Positions 20,352-30,572 of a stretch of DNA of 64,000 bases are shown piece by piece. Position 1 is the stretch's first letter. Each line of letters opens with the position of its first letter. The notes under the pieces were generated by a model, which was not told the origin of the DNA, did not search any database, and worked only from the letters and a program-made list of their open reading frames with translations. The DNA lies in contig NZ_JAFMSZ010000005.1 in the NCBI RefSeq assembly GCF_017916505.1, positions 124,001 to 188,000 of the forward strand, in the 5' to 3' direction. The translations under genes were made by a program, and so were the position numbers. The stretch is from Naasia sp. SYSU D00057 (GTDB lineage Bacteria; Actinomycetota; Actinomycetes; Actinomycetales; Microbacteriaceae).

Positions 20352-21778
20352 GGCGCCTCTACGTCCGCTGCGATGCCACCCTCCACGGCGGCGTCGGGCA
20401 CGCCATGCGCGGCCTCGCGGTCGCCGAGGCCGCGATCGCGGCGGGCTGGCAGGTCCGCTTCGCCGGCCGGATCGAGTCACCGCTCGTCCGCGGGGCGCTC
20501 GACGCCGCCGGGATCGGCGTCGAGCCCGTCCAGGACGCGCCGCCGGCCCTGGTCGCCGCCGCGGCCGCCGCGGAGGCCGACGTGCTGCACGTCGACAGCT
20601 ACACGGAGTTCCCCGGACTGCACGACGCCGCTCGGGCCGCCGGCGTGCTGCTGTCGTCGATGGAGGACGGGGAGTGGGGGCGCCGTCCCGCCGACGTGGT
20701 CGTCGACGGACATCCTCGGGCTCTCGACGACTACCGGCCGGAGTCGTCCGGCGTGGAGGTGCTGGCCGGCCCCGCCTTCCTGCCGCTGCGGGCGGCGATC
20801 GCCGCGGCGGCGGAGCGGCCGCCCGCCGAACCCGGCCCTCTGCGGCGGGTGCTCGTGCTGATGGGCGGCACCGACGCGTTCGGCGCCACCGACCTGGTGG
20901 CGCGCCTCCTCGCCGAGCTGCCGAGCCGACCGGCCGTCCGGGCCGTCGGCGCGACCCCTCAGGAGGGGATCGAGTCCGTCCCCGCCGGCAGCCTGCTCGA
21001 CCTCCTCGACGGGGTCGACCTCGTGGTGACGGCGGGCGGCACGAGCGTCTGGGAGCTGGCTGCGCTCGGCGTCCCGATGGCCGTGGTGCAGGTCACCGAG
21101 AACCAGGCGGAGAACCGCCGGTACCTGGTCGAGCACGACCTGGCCCAGGGCCTCGGCACGCTCGAGGAGCTGCGGAGCGGGGGATTGGCGTCCGGCGTCG
21201 CCGACGCGCTCGCCGACCGCTCCCTCGCCGGCGAACGGGCGTCGAGAGCGCGCCTCCTCGTGGACGGCCGCGGCGCCGCGCGCATCGTCGGCGCCTGGGA
21301 GGACCGGCTCGGCGCGACCGGGGTCACCGTGCGCCCGGCCCGCGCGGGCGACGCGAGCGCGCTCTTCGACTGGCGCGACGATCCCGCCACCCGCGCCGCC
21401 TCCCGCAGCACCGGTGCCCTCGAGTGGACCTCGCACGCCGCCTGGGTCCGCGCGACCCTCGCCGATCCGATGCGCTCGCTGCTGATCGCGCGGACGGAGG
21501 GCGCTCCGGCGGGCACGGTGCGGTTCGACCGGCTCGACGAGGGCTCCGCGGAGATCTCGATCACCCTCGCGCCCTCGGCGCGGGGGAGGGGCCTCGCGCA
21601 GCCCGTGATTGCGGCGGCGATGGCCTGGCTCGCCGCGCAGCCCTCCCCGCCGCGGCTCGTGATCGCCGAGATGCGCCCCGAGAACGGCGCCTCCCAGCGG
21701 GCCTTCCGGGCCGCCGGGTTCACCGGCGACGGGGCGGCCGGTGCTGACGGGATGGTCCGGCTGAGCGCCGCGCTCTAG
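20348..21778 (+). CDS. pseG: Bifunctional PseG hydrolase / PseH-like N-acetyltransferase
   Basis: A 476-residue fusion. Residues 1 to about 320 are PseG, a GT-B-like UDP-sugar hydrolase: H18 in GGVGHAMRG matches the catalytic His, and VTAGGTSVWELAALGVP plus a later NQAEN are the UDP-binding part. Residues about 326-476 are a GNAT acetyltransferase (VTVRPARAGDASALFDW; acetyl-CoA loop APSARGRGLAQP), fitting PseH, which acetylates the 4-amino group. The chain thus does steps three and four. It lacks a separate pseH in the window. The stop shares the palindrome CTAG with the convergent pseI stop. Confidence 0.9.
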   Translation: MRRLYVRCDATLHGGVGHAMRGLAVAEAAIAAGWQVRFAGRIESPLVRGALDAAGIGVEPVQDAPPALVAAAAAAEADVLHVDSYTEFPGLHDAARAAGVLLSSMEDGEWGRRPADVVVDGHPRALDDYRPESSGVEVLAGPAFLPLRAAIAAAAERPPAEPGPLRRVLVLMGGTDAFGATDLVARLLAELPSRPAVRAVGATPQEGIESVPAGSLLDLLDGVDLVVTAGGTSVWELAALGVPMAVVQVTENQAENRRYLVEHDLAQGLGTLEELRSGGLASGVADALADRSLAGERASRARLLVDGRGAARIVGAWEDRLGATGVTVRPARAGDASALFDWRDDPATRAASRSTGALEWTSHAAWVRATLADPMRSLLIARTEGAPAGTVRFDRLDEGSAEISITLAPSARGRGLAQPVIAAAMAWLAAQPSPPRLVIAEMRPENGASQRAFRAAGFTGDGAAGADGMVRLSAAL

Positions 21779-22830
21779 ACCAGGTCCCAGGAGAGGGCGG
21801 TGCCCCGCCGCACGTCGGCCGAGAAGCGGGCGCCCGCGAGGTCGTCGAGCGCCGCGGGCGGCAGTCCGCCGGCCGGACGCAGCGACCGCACGTTCTCGGA
21901 GGTCACCGGATCGCCGGCCCGGACATCCTGCACGACCCAGAGCGAGCGGCGCAGCCGGAGGCTCTCCGCCTCGCCCGCCGTCACCGCGGGACGGGGCTCG
22001 CCGAGCGCCTGCTGCGCCACGCGGGCGCCGTCGACCAGGATCTTCAGCTCGTCCGGCTCGAGGGAGAAGTCCGAGTCGACGCCGCCGTCGCTGCGCGCGA
22101 GGGTGACGTGCTTCTCGATGATCGTCGCGCCGAGCGCGACCGCGGCAACGGCGACGCCGACGCCCGGCGTGTGATCCGAGAGGCCCACCTGCACACCGAA
22201 CGCGTCCGCGAGCACCGGGATCGCGCGCAGGTTCGACTCCCGGGGGTCCGCCGGGTAGGACGAAGTGCAGTGCAGCAGCGCGATCTGGTCGTTGCCCTCC
22301 GCACGGATGGTGCGGACCGCGAGGTCGACCTCCGCGATGCCCGCGGCGCCGTTCGACAGGATGACGGGCTTCCCGGTGCGCGCGACCGTGCGCAGCAGGC
22401 CGAGGTCGCCGATCTCGAGGGAGGCGATCTTGTAGAGGGGCGCGTCGAGCGACTCGAGCAGCTCGACCGCGGTGTCGTCGAACGGGCTCGAGAACGGGAT
22501 CAGGCCGTGCTCGCGGGCGCGGGCGAACAGCGCCTCGTGCCACTCCCACGGCGTGTGCGCCTCCTCGTACAGCTCGAAGAGCCGGCGTCCGCCCCACAGC
22601 GGGTGGTCCTCGGAGATGACGAAGGCGGGCTCATCCGAGTCGAGGGTGATCGTGTCGGCCCGGTAGGTCTGGAACTTGACCGCGTCGGCGCCGGACTCGG
22701 CCACCGCGTCGATGATCGCGAGCGCCCGGCCGAGGTCGCCGTTGTGGTTGCCCGACACCTCCGCCACCACGAACGGCGGCTCATCGGGGCCGATCCTCCG
22801 GCTTCCGGCAGTGATGCTCCGACCCGACAT
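21775..22830 (-). CDS. pseI: Pseudaminic acid synthase, PseI (NeuB family)
   Basis: 351 residues. It condenses 6-deoxy-AltdiNAc with phosphoenolpyruvate to pseudaminic acid. The NeuB barrel shows VVAEVSGNHNGDLGRAL, AVKFQTYRADTITL, SLEIGDLGLL and IEKHVTLARSDGGVDSDFS. A C-terminal SAF-like domain (about 280-351) starts around LRRSLWVVQDV. The start at 22830 has GAGGGAGGG upstream; an in-frame ATG at 22854 is less supported. It lies 77 bases after the Wzy-like gene on the same strand and meets pseGH tail to tail. Confidence 0.92.
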   Translation of the reverse strand: MSGRSITAGSRRIGPDEPPFVVAEVSGNHNGDLGRALAIIDAVAESGADAVKFQTYRADTITLDSDEPAFVISEDHPLWGGRRLFELYEEAHTPWEWHEALFARAREHGLIPFSSPFDDTAVELLESLDAPLYKIASLEIGDLGLLRTVARTGKPVILSNGAAGIAEVDLAVRTIRAEGNDQIALLHCTSSYPADPRESNLRAIPVLADAFGVQVGLSDHTPGVGVAVAAVALGATIIEKHVTLARSDGGVDSDFSLEPDELKILVDGARVAQQALGEPRPAVTAGEAESLRLRRSLWVVQDVRAGDPVTSENVRSLRPAGGLPPAALDDLAGARFSADVRRGTALSWDLV

Positions 22831-22907
22831 GGCCCTCCCTCGTGTGCGCCGCATGGCCAGAACAGCCTAAGTCCGACCGTCCGCGGGGCCGGTCCGCGCG
22901 CGGGCGA

Positions 22908-24185
22908 TCAGCGCAGGCCGCGCCGCCAGCTGAGCTCCTGGGCCGCCTTCACCGCGCACACGACGAGGAGGAACCAGCAGTACTCGGTCAGCACGCTGCT
23001 CTCCACGGTCGAGAGCAGGGCGAGCACGACGAGCACGAGCGCGGGCCAGATGTGGGTCACGCTGCGCCGGCTCGACGCGACGAGCCACGCGCGGACGAGC
23101 GCGAGCCCGAGCAGCACCGCGAAGAGCGCGAGGCCGATGAGTCCCACCTGGAACCAGGAGTCGAGGAACGCGTTGAGCGCGGAGGTGGGAGTGCGGTCGT
23201 TGAGCGTGCGGATCGCGAAGAACGGCGCGAGCTCGGGGCGCCACGATCCGACCCAGCCGAACCCCTCGAGGGGATGGATGACGGTGAGTGACTGCACGGA
23301 GCGCCACAGGGCGAGGCGCACATCCACCTCGCCACCGATGCCCGCCAGGCCGATGAGGCGGGCCCGGAAGATGTAGCTGACCACGATCGCGATCGCCGCC
23401 GAGGTGAGGACGACCGCCTGGATGGCCGGGCGCCCCTCTGCGGGCGCGCGCCGGATCCCGAGCAGCGCGAGCGCGACGAGCGCCGTGACGACCGCGATCC
23501 CGAGCGCGACGGGAGAGCGGGTGAGCAGCAGCGTGAGGGCGGCTGCAGTCAGGGACGCGACGGCGAGCCCGCGCGGCACGGAGCGGGTCGCGTGCTCGAT
23601 CGTGAACGTGATGATCGCGACGAGGGCGAGCGCTCCGAGTTGGTTGCGGGAACCGGCGATGCCCTGGATCGGTCCGCCCATCGCGAGATTGCCCTGGATG
23701 CCGAGGAAGGCGATCGGCAGGTCGAGCAGCAGCCCGGACAGGATCTCGAGGGCGAGCGAGACGCCGAGCAGGACGCGCAGGACGTCGCCGAACGCGCGCA
23801 CCACCTGGATGAGGTCGCGGCTGATCGCGACGAACACCGCGAGGAAGCCGATGGTCAGCTGGTACGCCACGCCGCTGACGGTCGCCCACTGGTACTCGCT
23901 CCAGAAGACGCTGATCGTGCACCAGCCGACGAAGAGCAGGATCGAGACCGGCAGGATTCCGGTCCAGTCGAGCACCCGGTGCCGCGCGATGAGCGCGCCG
24001 ACCGCGAGCACGACGAGGCCGCCGAGCGCCGCCAGGTACCCGGGCCAGCCGATCAGCGAGCGGATCAGGTGCGGGGACAGCACGGCGGCGATGGTCGCCG
24101 TGGTCAGCGCGGCGCCGAAGGCGGGGGAGCCGATGAGCTCCGCGACCTGTGCGGGGAGGCGGGGGCGACCGGGCGACGTGGTCAT
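22908..24185 (-). CDS. Wzy-like O-antigen polymerase/ligase
   Basis: A 425-residue membrane protein with about twelve helices and the PF04932-type layout: a large loop with GSRNQLGALAL mid-chain, and LWRSVQSLTVIHPLEGFGWVGS followed by a loop rich in charged residues. It would polymerise lipid-linked repeat units or ligate glycan outside the membrane. ATG 24185 is preferred to the upstream GTG at 24197, which would overlap a -10-like TACGGT. Located directly upstream of pseI on the same strand, it may polymerise the pseudaminate-containing glycan (inference). Confidence 0.8.
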   Translation of the reverse strand: MTTSPGRPRLPAQVAELIGSPAFGAALTTATIAAVLSPHLIRSLIGWPGYLAALGGLVVLAVGALIARHRVLDWTGILPVSILLFVGWCTISVFWSEYQWATVSGVAYQLTIGFLAVFVAISRDLIQVVRAFGDVLRVLLGVSLALEILSGLLLDLPIAFLGIQGNLAMGGPIQGIAGSRNQLGALALVAIITFTIEHATRSVPRGLAVASLTAAALTLLLTRSPVALGIAVVTALVALALLGIRRAPAEGRPAIQAVVLTSAAIAIVVSYIFRARLIGLAGIGGEVDVRLALWRSVQSLTVIHPLEGFGWVGSWRPELAPFFAIRTLNDRTPTSALNAFLDSWFQVGLIGLALFAVLLGLALVRAWLVASSRRSVTHIWPALVLVVLALLSTVESSVLTEYCWFLLVVCAVKAAQELSWRRGLR

Positions 24186-24289
24186 CGTGCGATCCACCGT
24201 AGTGCCGGCCCCGCCGTAAACCGGCTCGACGCGGGGCGCGGCCGCCGAGATCCCCGCTCGGGGGGAGGAAGGCGCGCTTCATCAGGCCG

Positions 24290-24295
24290 TATCGT
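24290..24295 (+). promoter_or_regulatory. -10 element for leaderless transcription of the DUF4012 gene
   Basis: TATCGT ends eight bases before the ATG at 24304; no ribosome site is present between. Confidence 0.5.
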
Positions 24296-24303
24296 GTGGC
24301 GGG

Positions 24304-26118
24304 ATGGATACCGCGACCGACCCCGCCGTCGACGAGTCGGCCGCGTCGCCGGCCCCGGTGCGCCGGCGGCGGCGCGTCCTCCTCTGGACCCTGCTCGCGG
24401 TCGCCGTCGTGCTCGTCGCGCTCGTCGCCGCGGGCGTGTGGATCGGCAGTCGCGCGCTCGCCGCGAAGGACTCGCTGGAGCGGGCCGAATCCCTCGTGGG
24501 GCGGCTCCAGGACATCCTCACCGCCGACCCGGCGGCCGCCCCGGCGCTCGCCGAACGGCTCGTCGACGAGACGGCCGCCGCGCGCGCGGACACCGACGGC
24601 CTCGTCTGGCGGATGGGCGAGGCGGTGCCCGTGCTCGGCAGGAACCTGTCCGTCGTGCGCGTGCTCGCGGCCTCCGTCGACGATGTGGCGCGCGACGCGG
24701 TGCTTCCGCTCGCCCAGGCCGGGACGGCGATCGAGGGCCTGAAGCCGGTCGATGGCGCGCTCGACATGAACGTCGTCCGGCAGCTCGCCGACAGCGTCGC
24801 GGGCGCGAACACCGCGCTGACCCGCGCCCGGGACGACGTGGCGGCCCTCGACGCGGACGGGACCATCGGCCAGGTCGCGGATGCGCACGCACGCCTTTCC
24901 GCACTGCTCGACGACGCCGCCGACACGGCCGCGCCCGCGGCGGAGGCTGCATCGCTGCTCGTCCCGCTGCTCGGCGGCGATGGACCCCGCAACTACCTGC
25001 TGATGTTCCAGAACCCGGCGGAGGCGCGCTCGCTCGGCGGGAACCCCGCATCCCTGCTGCTGATGGGCGTCGACGAGGGACGTGTCGACATCGTGAGCCA
25101 GGCGTCGAGCCGCGACTTCGTCGCGTACGCGCCGCCGCCCGTCCCGCTCGAGGAGAACCTCGCGCAGGTGTACGACCCGAAGTTCCCGACCGTCATCATG
25201 GACACCGCGACCCGGCCGGACTTCCCGACCATGGCGCAGCTCGGCAAGGGCTACTGGGAGCGGGAGTTCGGCGGCACCGTGGACGCCGTCGTCTCGTTCG
25301 ACCCGGTCGCGCTCGCGTCGCTCCTCGACGCCGTGGGACCGATCACCCTGCCGAGCGGGGACACGCTGAGGAGCGACAACGCCGTCGACCTGCTCCTCTA
25401 TGAGGCGTATGCCCGCTATCCCGATCCGGCGGACCAGGACGCGTTCTTCAGTGCCGCGGCCGCCGCGATCTTCGACGGCCTGCTGTCCGGCTCCGCCGAT
25501 CCGATGCTGCTGCTGCCCGCACTGCAGGACGCGATCGACGAGGGGCGCCTCATGGCGTGGAGCGCGAACCCCGAGGAGCAGGAGGTGCTCGCTCGCACGC
25601 CGGTCGCGGGGATCCTGCCGGGCGGCAACGAGGAGTCGACCACGGTCGGCGTGTACTTCAACGACTACTCGGCGTCCAAGATGGACTACTTCGTCGACAC
25701 GGAAGCATCCGTCCGCGTCGAGGGCTGCCCGGCCGACGGCGACGCCGTCTTCGCGGCCACCTACACGATCACCTCCCCGCTCACACAGGAGCAGGCGGAG
25801 CTGCTGCCCTCCTACGTCGCGAGCGGCTGGCTGCCGCGCGGCCAGTTCCGCACCGACGTGTACGTGGTCGGTCCGGTCGGCGCGACGTTCCTCGACTGGC
25901 ACGTCGACAGCCCGAGCCTCCGCGACGAGCTGCTCTCCACCGGCACGGACCTCGGCCGCCCGGTGACCCGCATCACCTCCTACGCCTCGGTGGAGGGCAC
26001 GACGACGATCACGGTCCGCTTCACGGCCCCCGCGGGCACCTACGGCCCGCTGGAGCTTCGCACGACCCCGATGATCAACCCGACGGAGGTTGCGGTGGAG
26101 CAGCCCGCCTGCGGCTGA
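24304..26118 (+). CDS. DUF4012 membrane-anchored protein
   Basis: 604 residues: a basic cytoplasmic tail (RRRRR near 20), one transmembrane helix at about 26-48, an extracellular helical region, and the DUF4012 core beginning at NYLLMFQNPAEARSLGG. DUF4012 proteins are frequent in actinobacterial polysaccharide loci, but their activity is unknown. The ATG has no ribosome site; TATCGT is eight bases upstream, so the mRNA is probably leaderless. It is transcribed away from the Wzy-like gene. The 3' end is followed after 34 bases by palindromic repeats. Confidence 0.86.
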   Translation: MDTATDPAVDESAASPAPVRRRRRVLLWTLLAVAVVLVALVAAGVWIGSRALAAKDSLERAESLVGRLQDILTADPAAAPALAERLVDETAAARADTDGLVWRMGEAVPVLGRNLSVVRVLAASVDDVARDAVLPLAQAGTAIEGLKPVDGALDMNVVRQLADSVAGANTALTRARDDVAALDADGTIGQVADAHARLSALLDDAADTAAPAAEAASLLVPLLGGDGPRNYLLMFQNPAEARSLGGNPASLLLMGVDEGRVDIVSQASSRDFVAYAPPPVPLEENLAQVYDPKFPTVIMDTATRPDFPTMAQLGKGYWEREFGGTVDAVVSFDPVALASLLDAVGPITLPSGDTLRSDNAVDLLLYEAYARYPDPADQDAFFSAAAAAIFDGLLSGSADPMLLLPALQDAIDEGRLMAWSANPEEQEVLARTPVAGILPGGNEESTTVGVYFNDYSASKMDYFVDTEASVRVEGCPADGDAVFAATYTITSPLTQEQAELLPSYVASGWLPRGQFRTDVYVVGPVGATFLDWHVDSPSLRDELLSTGTDLGRPVTRITSYASVEGTTTITVRFTAPAGTYGPLELRTTPMINPTEVAVEQPACG

Positions 26119-26152
26119 CCCTCGAGCTCCGGCGGACGAGGAGCGGCCCCTT

Positions 26153-26200
26153 CCGGTGATTGAGGAGCCGCCCGAAGGGCGGCGTCTCGAAATCGCGCGA
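26153..26200 (+). repeat. Palindromic repeat copy A1
   Basis: Conserved left flank CCGGTGATTGAGGA, stem GCCGCCC/GGGCGGC with loop GAA, and right flank GTCTCGAAATCGCGCG. Plus orientation, first of two copies before the GIY-YIG gene. Confidence 0.9.
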
Positions 26201-26227
26201 CTTTGCCTCTGGATCGGACCGCCCGGT

Positions 26228-26273
26228 CCGGTGATTGAGGAGCCGCCCGAAGGGCGGCGTCTCGAAATCACGC
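26228..26273 (+). repeat. Palindromic repeat copy A2
   Basis: Same flanks and stem as A1, loop GAA, right flank ending AAATCACGC. Begins 75 bases after the start of A1. Confidence 0.9.
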
Positions 26274-26388
26274 AACGCCCTTTCGGACCCGGCCACGTGT
26301 TCCCTCCTCAAGCCAGCGCGACCGGGATCCGCTCACCGCTCGTGAACCGCGGCCTTCGGCGGCAGGCCACCGTGATGAGGTGCATGCC

Positions 26389-26721
26389 ATGCCGTGGATG
26401 TACCTCCTGCAGTGTGCCGACGCCAGCTACTACGCCGGCAGCACCTGGGACCTCGCGAAGCGTCTCGAAGAGCATCAGGCCGGTTCCGGGTCCTCCTTCA
26501 CCGCCGCACGGCGGCCGGTCGAGCTCGTGTACGCCACCGAGTTCGAGCGGATCGAGGACGCGTTCGCGTTCGAGAAGCGAGTGCAGGGCTGGAGCAGGGC
26601 GAAGCGTCAGGCGCTCATCGCCGGTGAGTGGGATCAGCTGCCGAACCTGGCGCGTCGCGGCTTCCGGCCCAAGGTGGAACGGCCCGACTCGTCCAATCCG
26701 GAATTCCACTGGCGCCGCTGA
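26389..26721 (+). CDS. GIY-YIG nuclease-domain protein
   Basis: 110 residues forming one GIY-YIG domain of the small YhbQ/UPF0213 type: MYLLQCADASYYAGSTWDL (GIY as MYL, YIG as YYAG), the catalytic arginine in KRLEEH, and the metal-binding glutamate in FAFEKRVQGWSRAK. The ATG at 26389 follows ATGAGG with eight bases spacing; GTG 26380 is possible. It stands alone, with two palindromic repeats upstream in plus orientation and three downstream in inverted orientation. It may be a nuclease that acts on these repeats (inference); a housekeeping DNA repair role is the alternative. Confidence 0.85.
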   Translation: MPWMYLLQCADASYYAGSTWDLAKRLEEHQAGSGSSFTAARRPVELVYATEFERIEDAFAFEKRVQGWSRAKRQALIAGEWDQLPNLARRGFRPKVERPDSSNPEFHWRR

Positions 26722-26764
26722 TCGCCTAGGGAGGCGGCGTGGTGATCGGGTCCTGAGACAAGGT

Positions 26765-26811
26765 CGCGTGATTTCGAGACGCCGCCCTCCGGGCGGCTCC
26801 TCGATCACCGG
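26765..26811 (-). repeat. Palindromic repeat copy B1
   Basis: Inverted relative to A copies. Stem GCCGCCC/GGGCGGC, loop GGA on the minus strand. One flank base is changed (GATCGAGG instead of GATTGAGG). Confidence 0.9.
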
Positions 26812-26859
26812 GAGGCAGCGGGGCGCGGGCGGGGCGGGGAGGCCGTCCTGAGACAGGGT

Positions 26860-26906
26860 CGCGTGATTTCGAGACGCCGCCCTCCGGGCGGCTCCTCAAT
26901 CACCGG
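26860..26906 (-). repeat. Palindromic repeat copy B2
   Basis: Same orientation and stem as B1, loop GGA. B1 and B2 sit in longer 95-base tandem units that share TCCTGAGACA before and GGAGGCAGCGGGGCG after the palindrome. Confidence 0.9.
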
Positions 26907-26944
26907 GAGGCAGCGGGGCGGGGATCTCCGTCCTGAGGGAAGTT

Positions 26945-26991
26945 CGCGTGATTTCGAGACGCCGCCCTGCGGGCGGCTCCTCAATCACCGG
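26945..26991 (-). repeat. Palindromic repeat copy B3
   Basis: Same orientation, stem GCCGCCC/GGGCGGC, loop GCA. It starts 85 bases after B2 and is preceded by GTCCTGAGGGA, a diverged version of the tandem unit. The 362-base stretch between the GIY-YIG gene and rmlA holds only B1-B3 and the rmlA promoter. Confidence 0.9.
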
Positions 26992-27046
26992 AGGTGTGGA
27001 CGCGGGTCCGCAGGACGGGGGACAGGGGTGTCACCCGGACGGGGAA

Positions 27047-27076
27047 TTGCCTCACGGGAAGGGGCGCCGCCAGACT
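27047..27076 (+). promoter_or_regulatory. Promoter of rmlA (leaderless)
   Basis: TTGCCT (27047-27052) as -35, 18-base spacer, and CAGACT (27071-27076) as -10. The -10 ends seven bases before the ATG. Confidence 0.55.
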
Positions 27077-27083
27077 CGACGGC

Positions 27084-28956
<1,873 letters not shown>

Positions 28957-28957
<1 letters not shown>

Positions 28958-30351
28958 TGCCCGTCGAGTACGGCAAGCCGCTCGGCGTGCGCGGCACCGA
29001 CATCCCCGGCCTGCTCGTGCTCGACCTGCCGGTGCACGGCGACGCGCGCGGCTGGTTCAAGGAGAACTGGCAGCGCGCGAAGATGGTCGCCGCCGGCCTG
29101 CCCGACTTCGCGCCCGTGCAGAACAACGTGTCGTTCAACGGCAAGGTCGGCACGACGCGCGGCATCCATGCGGAGCCGTGGGACAAGCTCGTCTCGGTCG
29201 GCTCCGGCCGGGTGTTCGGCGCCTGGGTCGACCTGCGGCCGGGGGAGTCCTTCGGCACGCTCGTGACCATCGAGCTCGACCCGTCCGTCTCGGTGTTCGT
29301 GCCGCGCGGGGTCGGTAACGCGTTCCAGACCCTCGAGCCCGACACCGTCTACAGCTACCTCGTCAACGACCACTGGAGCGCGGACGCGGAGTACACCTTC
29401 GTCAACCTCGCCGACGAGACCGTCGCGGTGCCCTGGCCGGTGCCGCTGTCGGAGGCGGAGCTGTCCGACAAGGACCGTGCGCACCCGCGCCTCGCCGACG
29501 TGGTTCCGATGGCCCCGCGCCGCACGCTCGTGCTCGGCGCAGGCGGCCAGCTCGGCACCGCGCTGCGGGCCGTCCTGCCTGACGCCGACTTCCGAACGCG
29601 CGCCGAGTTCGACCTGACCGACCCCGCGGCCTACGGGTCCGTCCGCTGGAAGGACTACGGCGCCGTCGTCAACGCGGCCGCCTACACGAAGGTGGACGCC
29701 GCGGAGACGCCCGAGGGACGGGTGGCCGCGTGGCGCGCGAACGTGACCGGCGTCGGACTCCTCGCCCGGGCTGCCGCCGAGAACGGGCTCACGCTCGTGC
29801 ACGTGTCGAGCGACTACGTCTTCGACGGCACCGCCGACGGGCACCCGGAGGACGAGCCCTTCAGCCCGCTCGGCGTGTACGGGCAGACGAAGGCCGCCGG
29901 CGACGCGCTCGTCGCGACCGTGCCGCGGCACTGCATCGTCCGCACCAGCTGGGTCATCGGCGAAGGCGCCAACTTCGTCCGCACGATGGCCTCGCTCGCC
30001 GAGCGCGGCGTCGCTCCGTCGGTCGTCGACGACCAGATCGGCCGGCTCTCGTTCGCCGACGACATCGCCGCGGGCATCGCGCACCTGCTGTCCGCTGAGG
30101 CGCCCTCCGGCGTCTACAACCTCAGCAACGAGGGACCGGCGATGTCGTGGGCCGCGATCGCGGCGCGGGTGTACGAGCTGACCGGGCACGACCCGGCGGC
30201 CGTGACCGGGGTCAGCACGGCCGAGTACTTCGCCGGCAAGCAGGCCGCCCCGCGGCCCCTCAACAGCGTCCTCCCGCTCGACAAGCTCCGCGCGACCGGC
30301 TTCGTCCCGCGCGACGCGGACGCCGCCCTCCGCGCCTACCTGGGGGCTTGA
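28957..30351 (+). CDS. Bifunctional dTDP-4-keto-rhamnose 3,5-epimerase / reductase (RmlC-RmlD)
   Basis: A 464-residue fusion. Residues 1 to about 185 are the RmlC cupin: GDARGWFKENWQ, TTRGIHAEPWDKLVSV with the catalytic His, and VFVPRGVGNAFQTL. Residues about 189-464 are the RmlD reductase: VLGAGGQLGTAL, NAAAYTKVDAAE, SSDYVFDG and VYGQTKAAGD. The chain completes dTDP-L-rhamnose from the RmlB product. The GTG start overlaps the rmlB stop (TAGTG). Such RmlC-RmlD fusions are known in actinobacteria. Confidence 0.94.
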
Positions 30352-30391
30352 CCGCGCAAGGCTGCCCTCACCCTGCCGTCAGCGGGCCTCT

Positions 30392-30476
30392 CCGCAATCG
30401 GCAGGACTTTCTGCAATCAGCAGGACTTTGGAAAGCCGGACCTCCTGCTGATCGCAGAAAGTCCTGCTGACTGCGG
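30392..30476. repeat. 34-bp inverted repeat between rmlCD and the LicD-like gene
   Basis: 30392-30425 pairs with 30443-30476 with three mismatches around a 17-base spacer. Each arm holds two copies of the word GCAGGACTTT(CTGC) or its complement, so the element is itself made of smaller repeats. It starts 41 bases after rmlCD. It could end transcription or be a remnant of a palindromic element. The remaining part of the 221-base gap shows nothing else besides the promoter at 30560. Confidence 0.75.
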
Positions 30477-30559
30477 GACGACTCGTGCCCGGAGAGGGAC
30501 GGGCCGGCCCTCCGCGTCAACCTCCGGGATGCACCATCCGCCGGACGGGGGCGTCGGCC

Positions 30560-30565
30560 TAGAGT
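30560..30565 (+). promoter_or_regulatory. -10 element for leaderless transcription of the LicD-like gene
   Basis: TAGAGT ends seven bases before the ATG at 30573. Confidence 0.5.
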
Positions 30566-30572
30566 GGGCGAG

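Noticed and set aside
17441-22830. Legionaminic acid pathway
   Set aside because: The dehydratase is of the inverting PseB type and the hydrolase of PseG type; no GDP-sugar nucleotidyltransferase or hydrolysing epimerase typical of legionaminate synthesis was seen.
26765-26991. CRISPR array
   Set aside because: Three repeats with regular spacing, but the repeat is a palindromic REP-like unit, the spacers are themselves partly repeated, and no cas gene is near.
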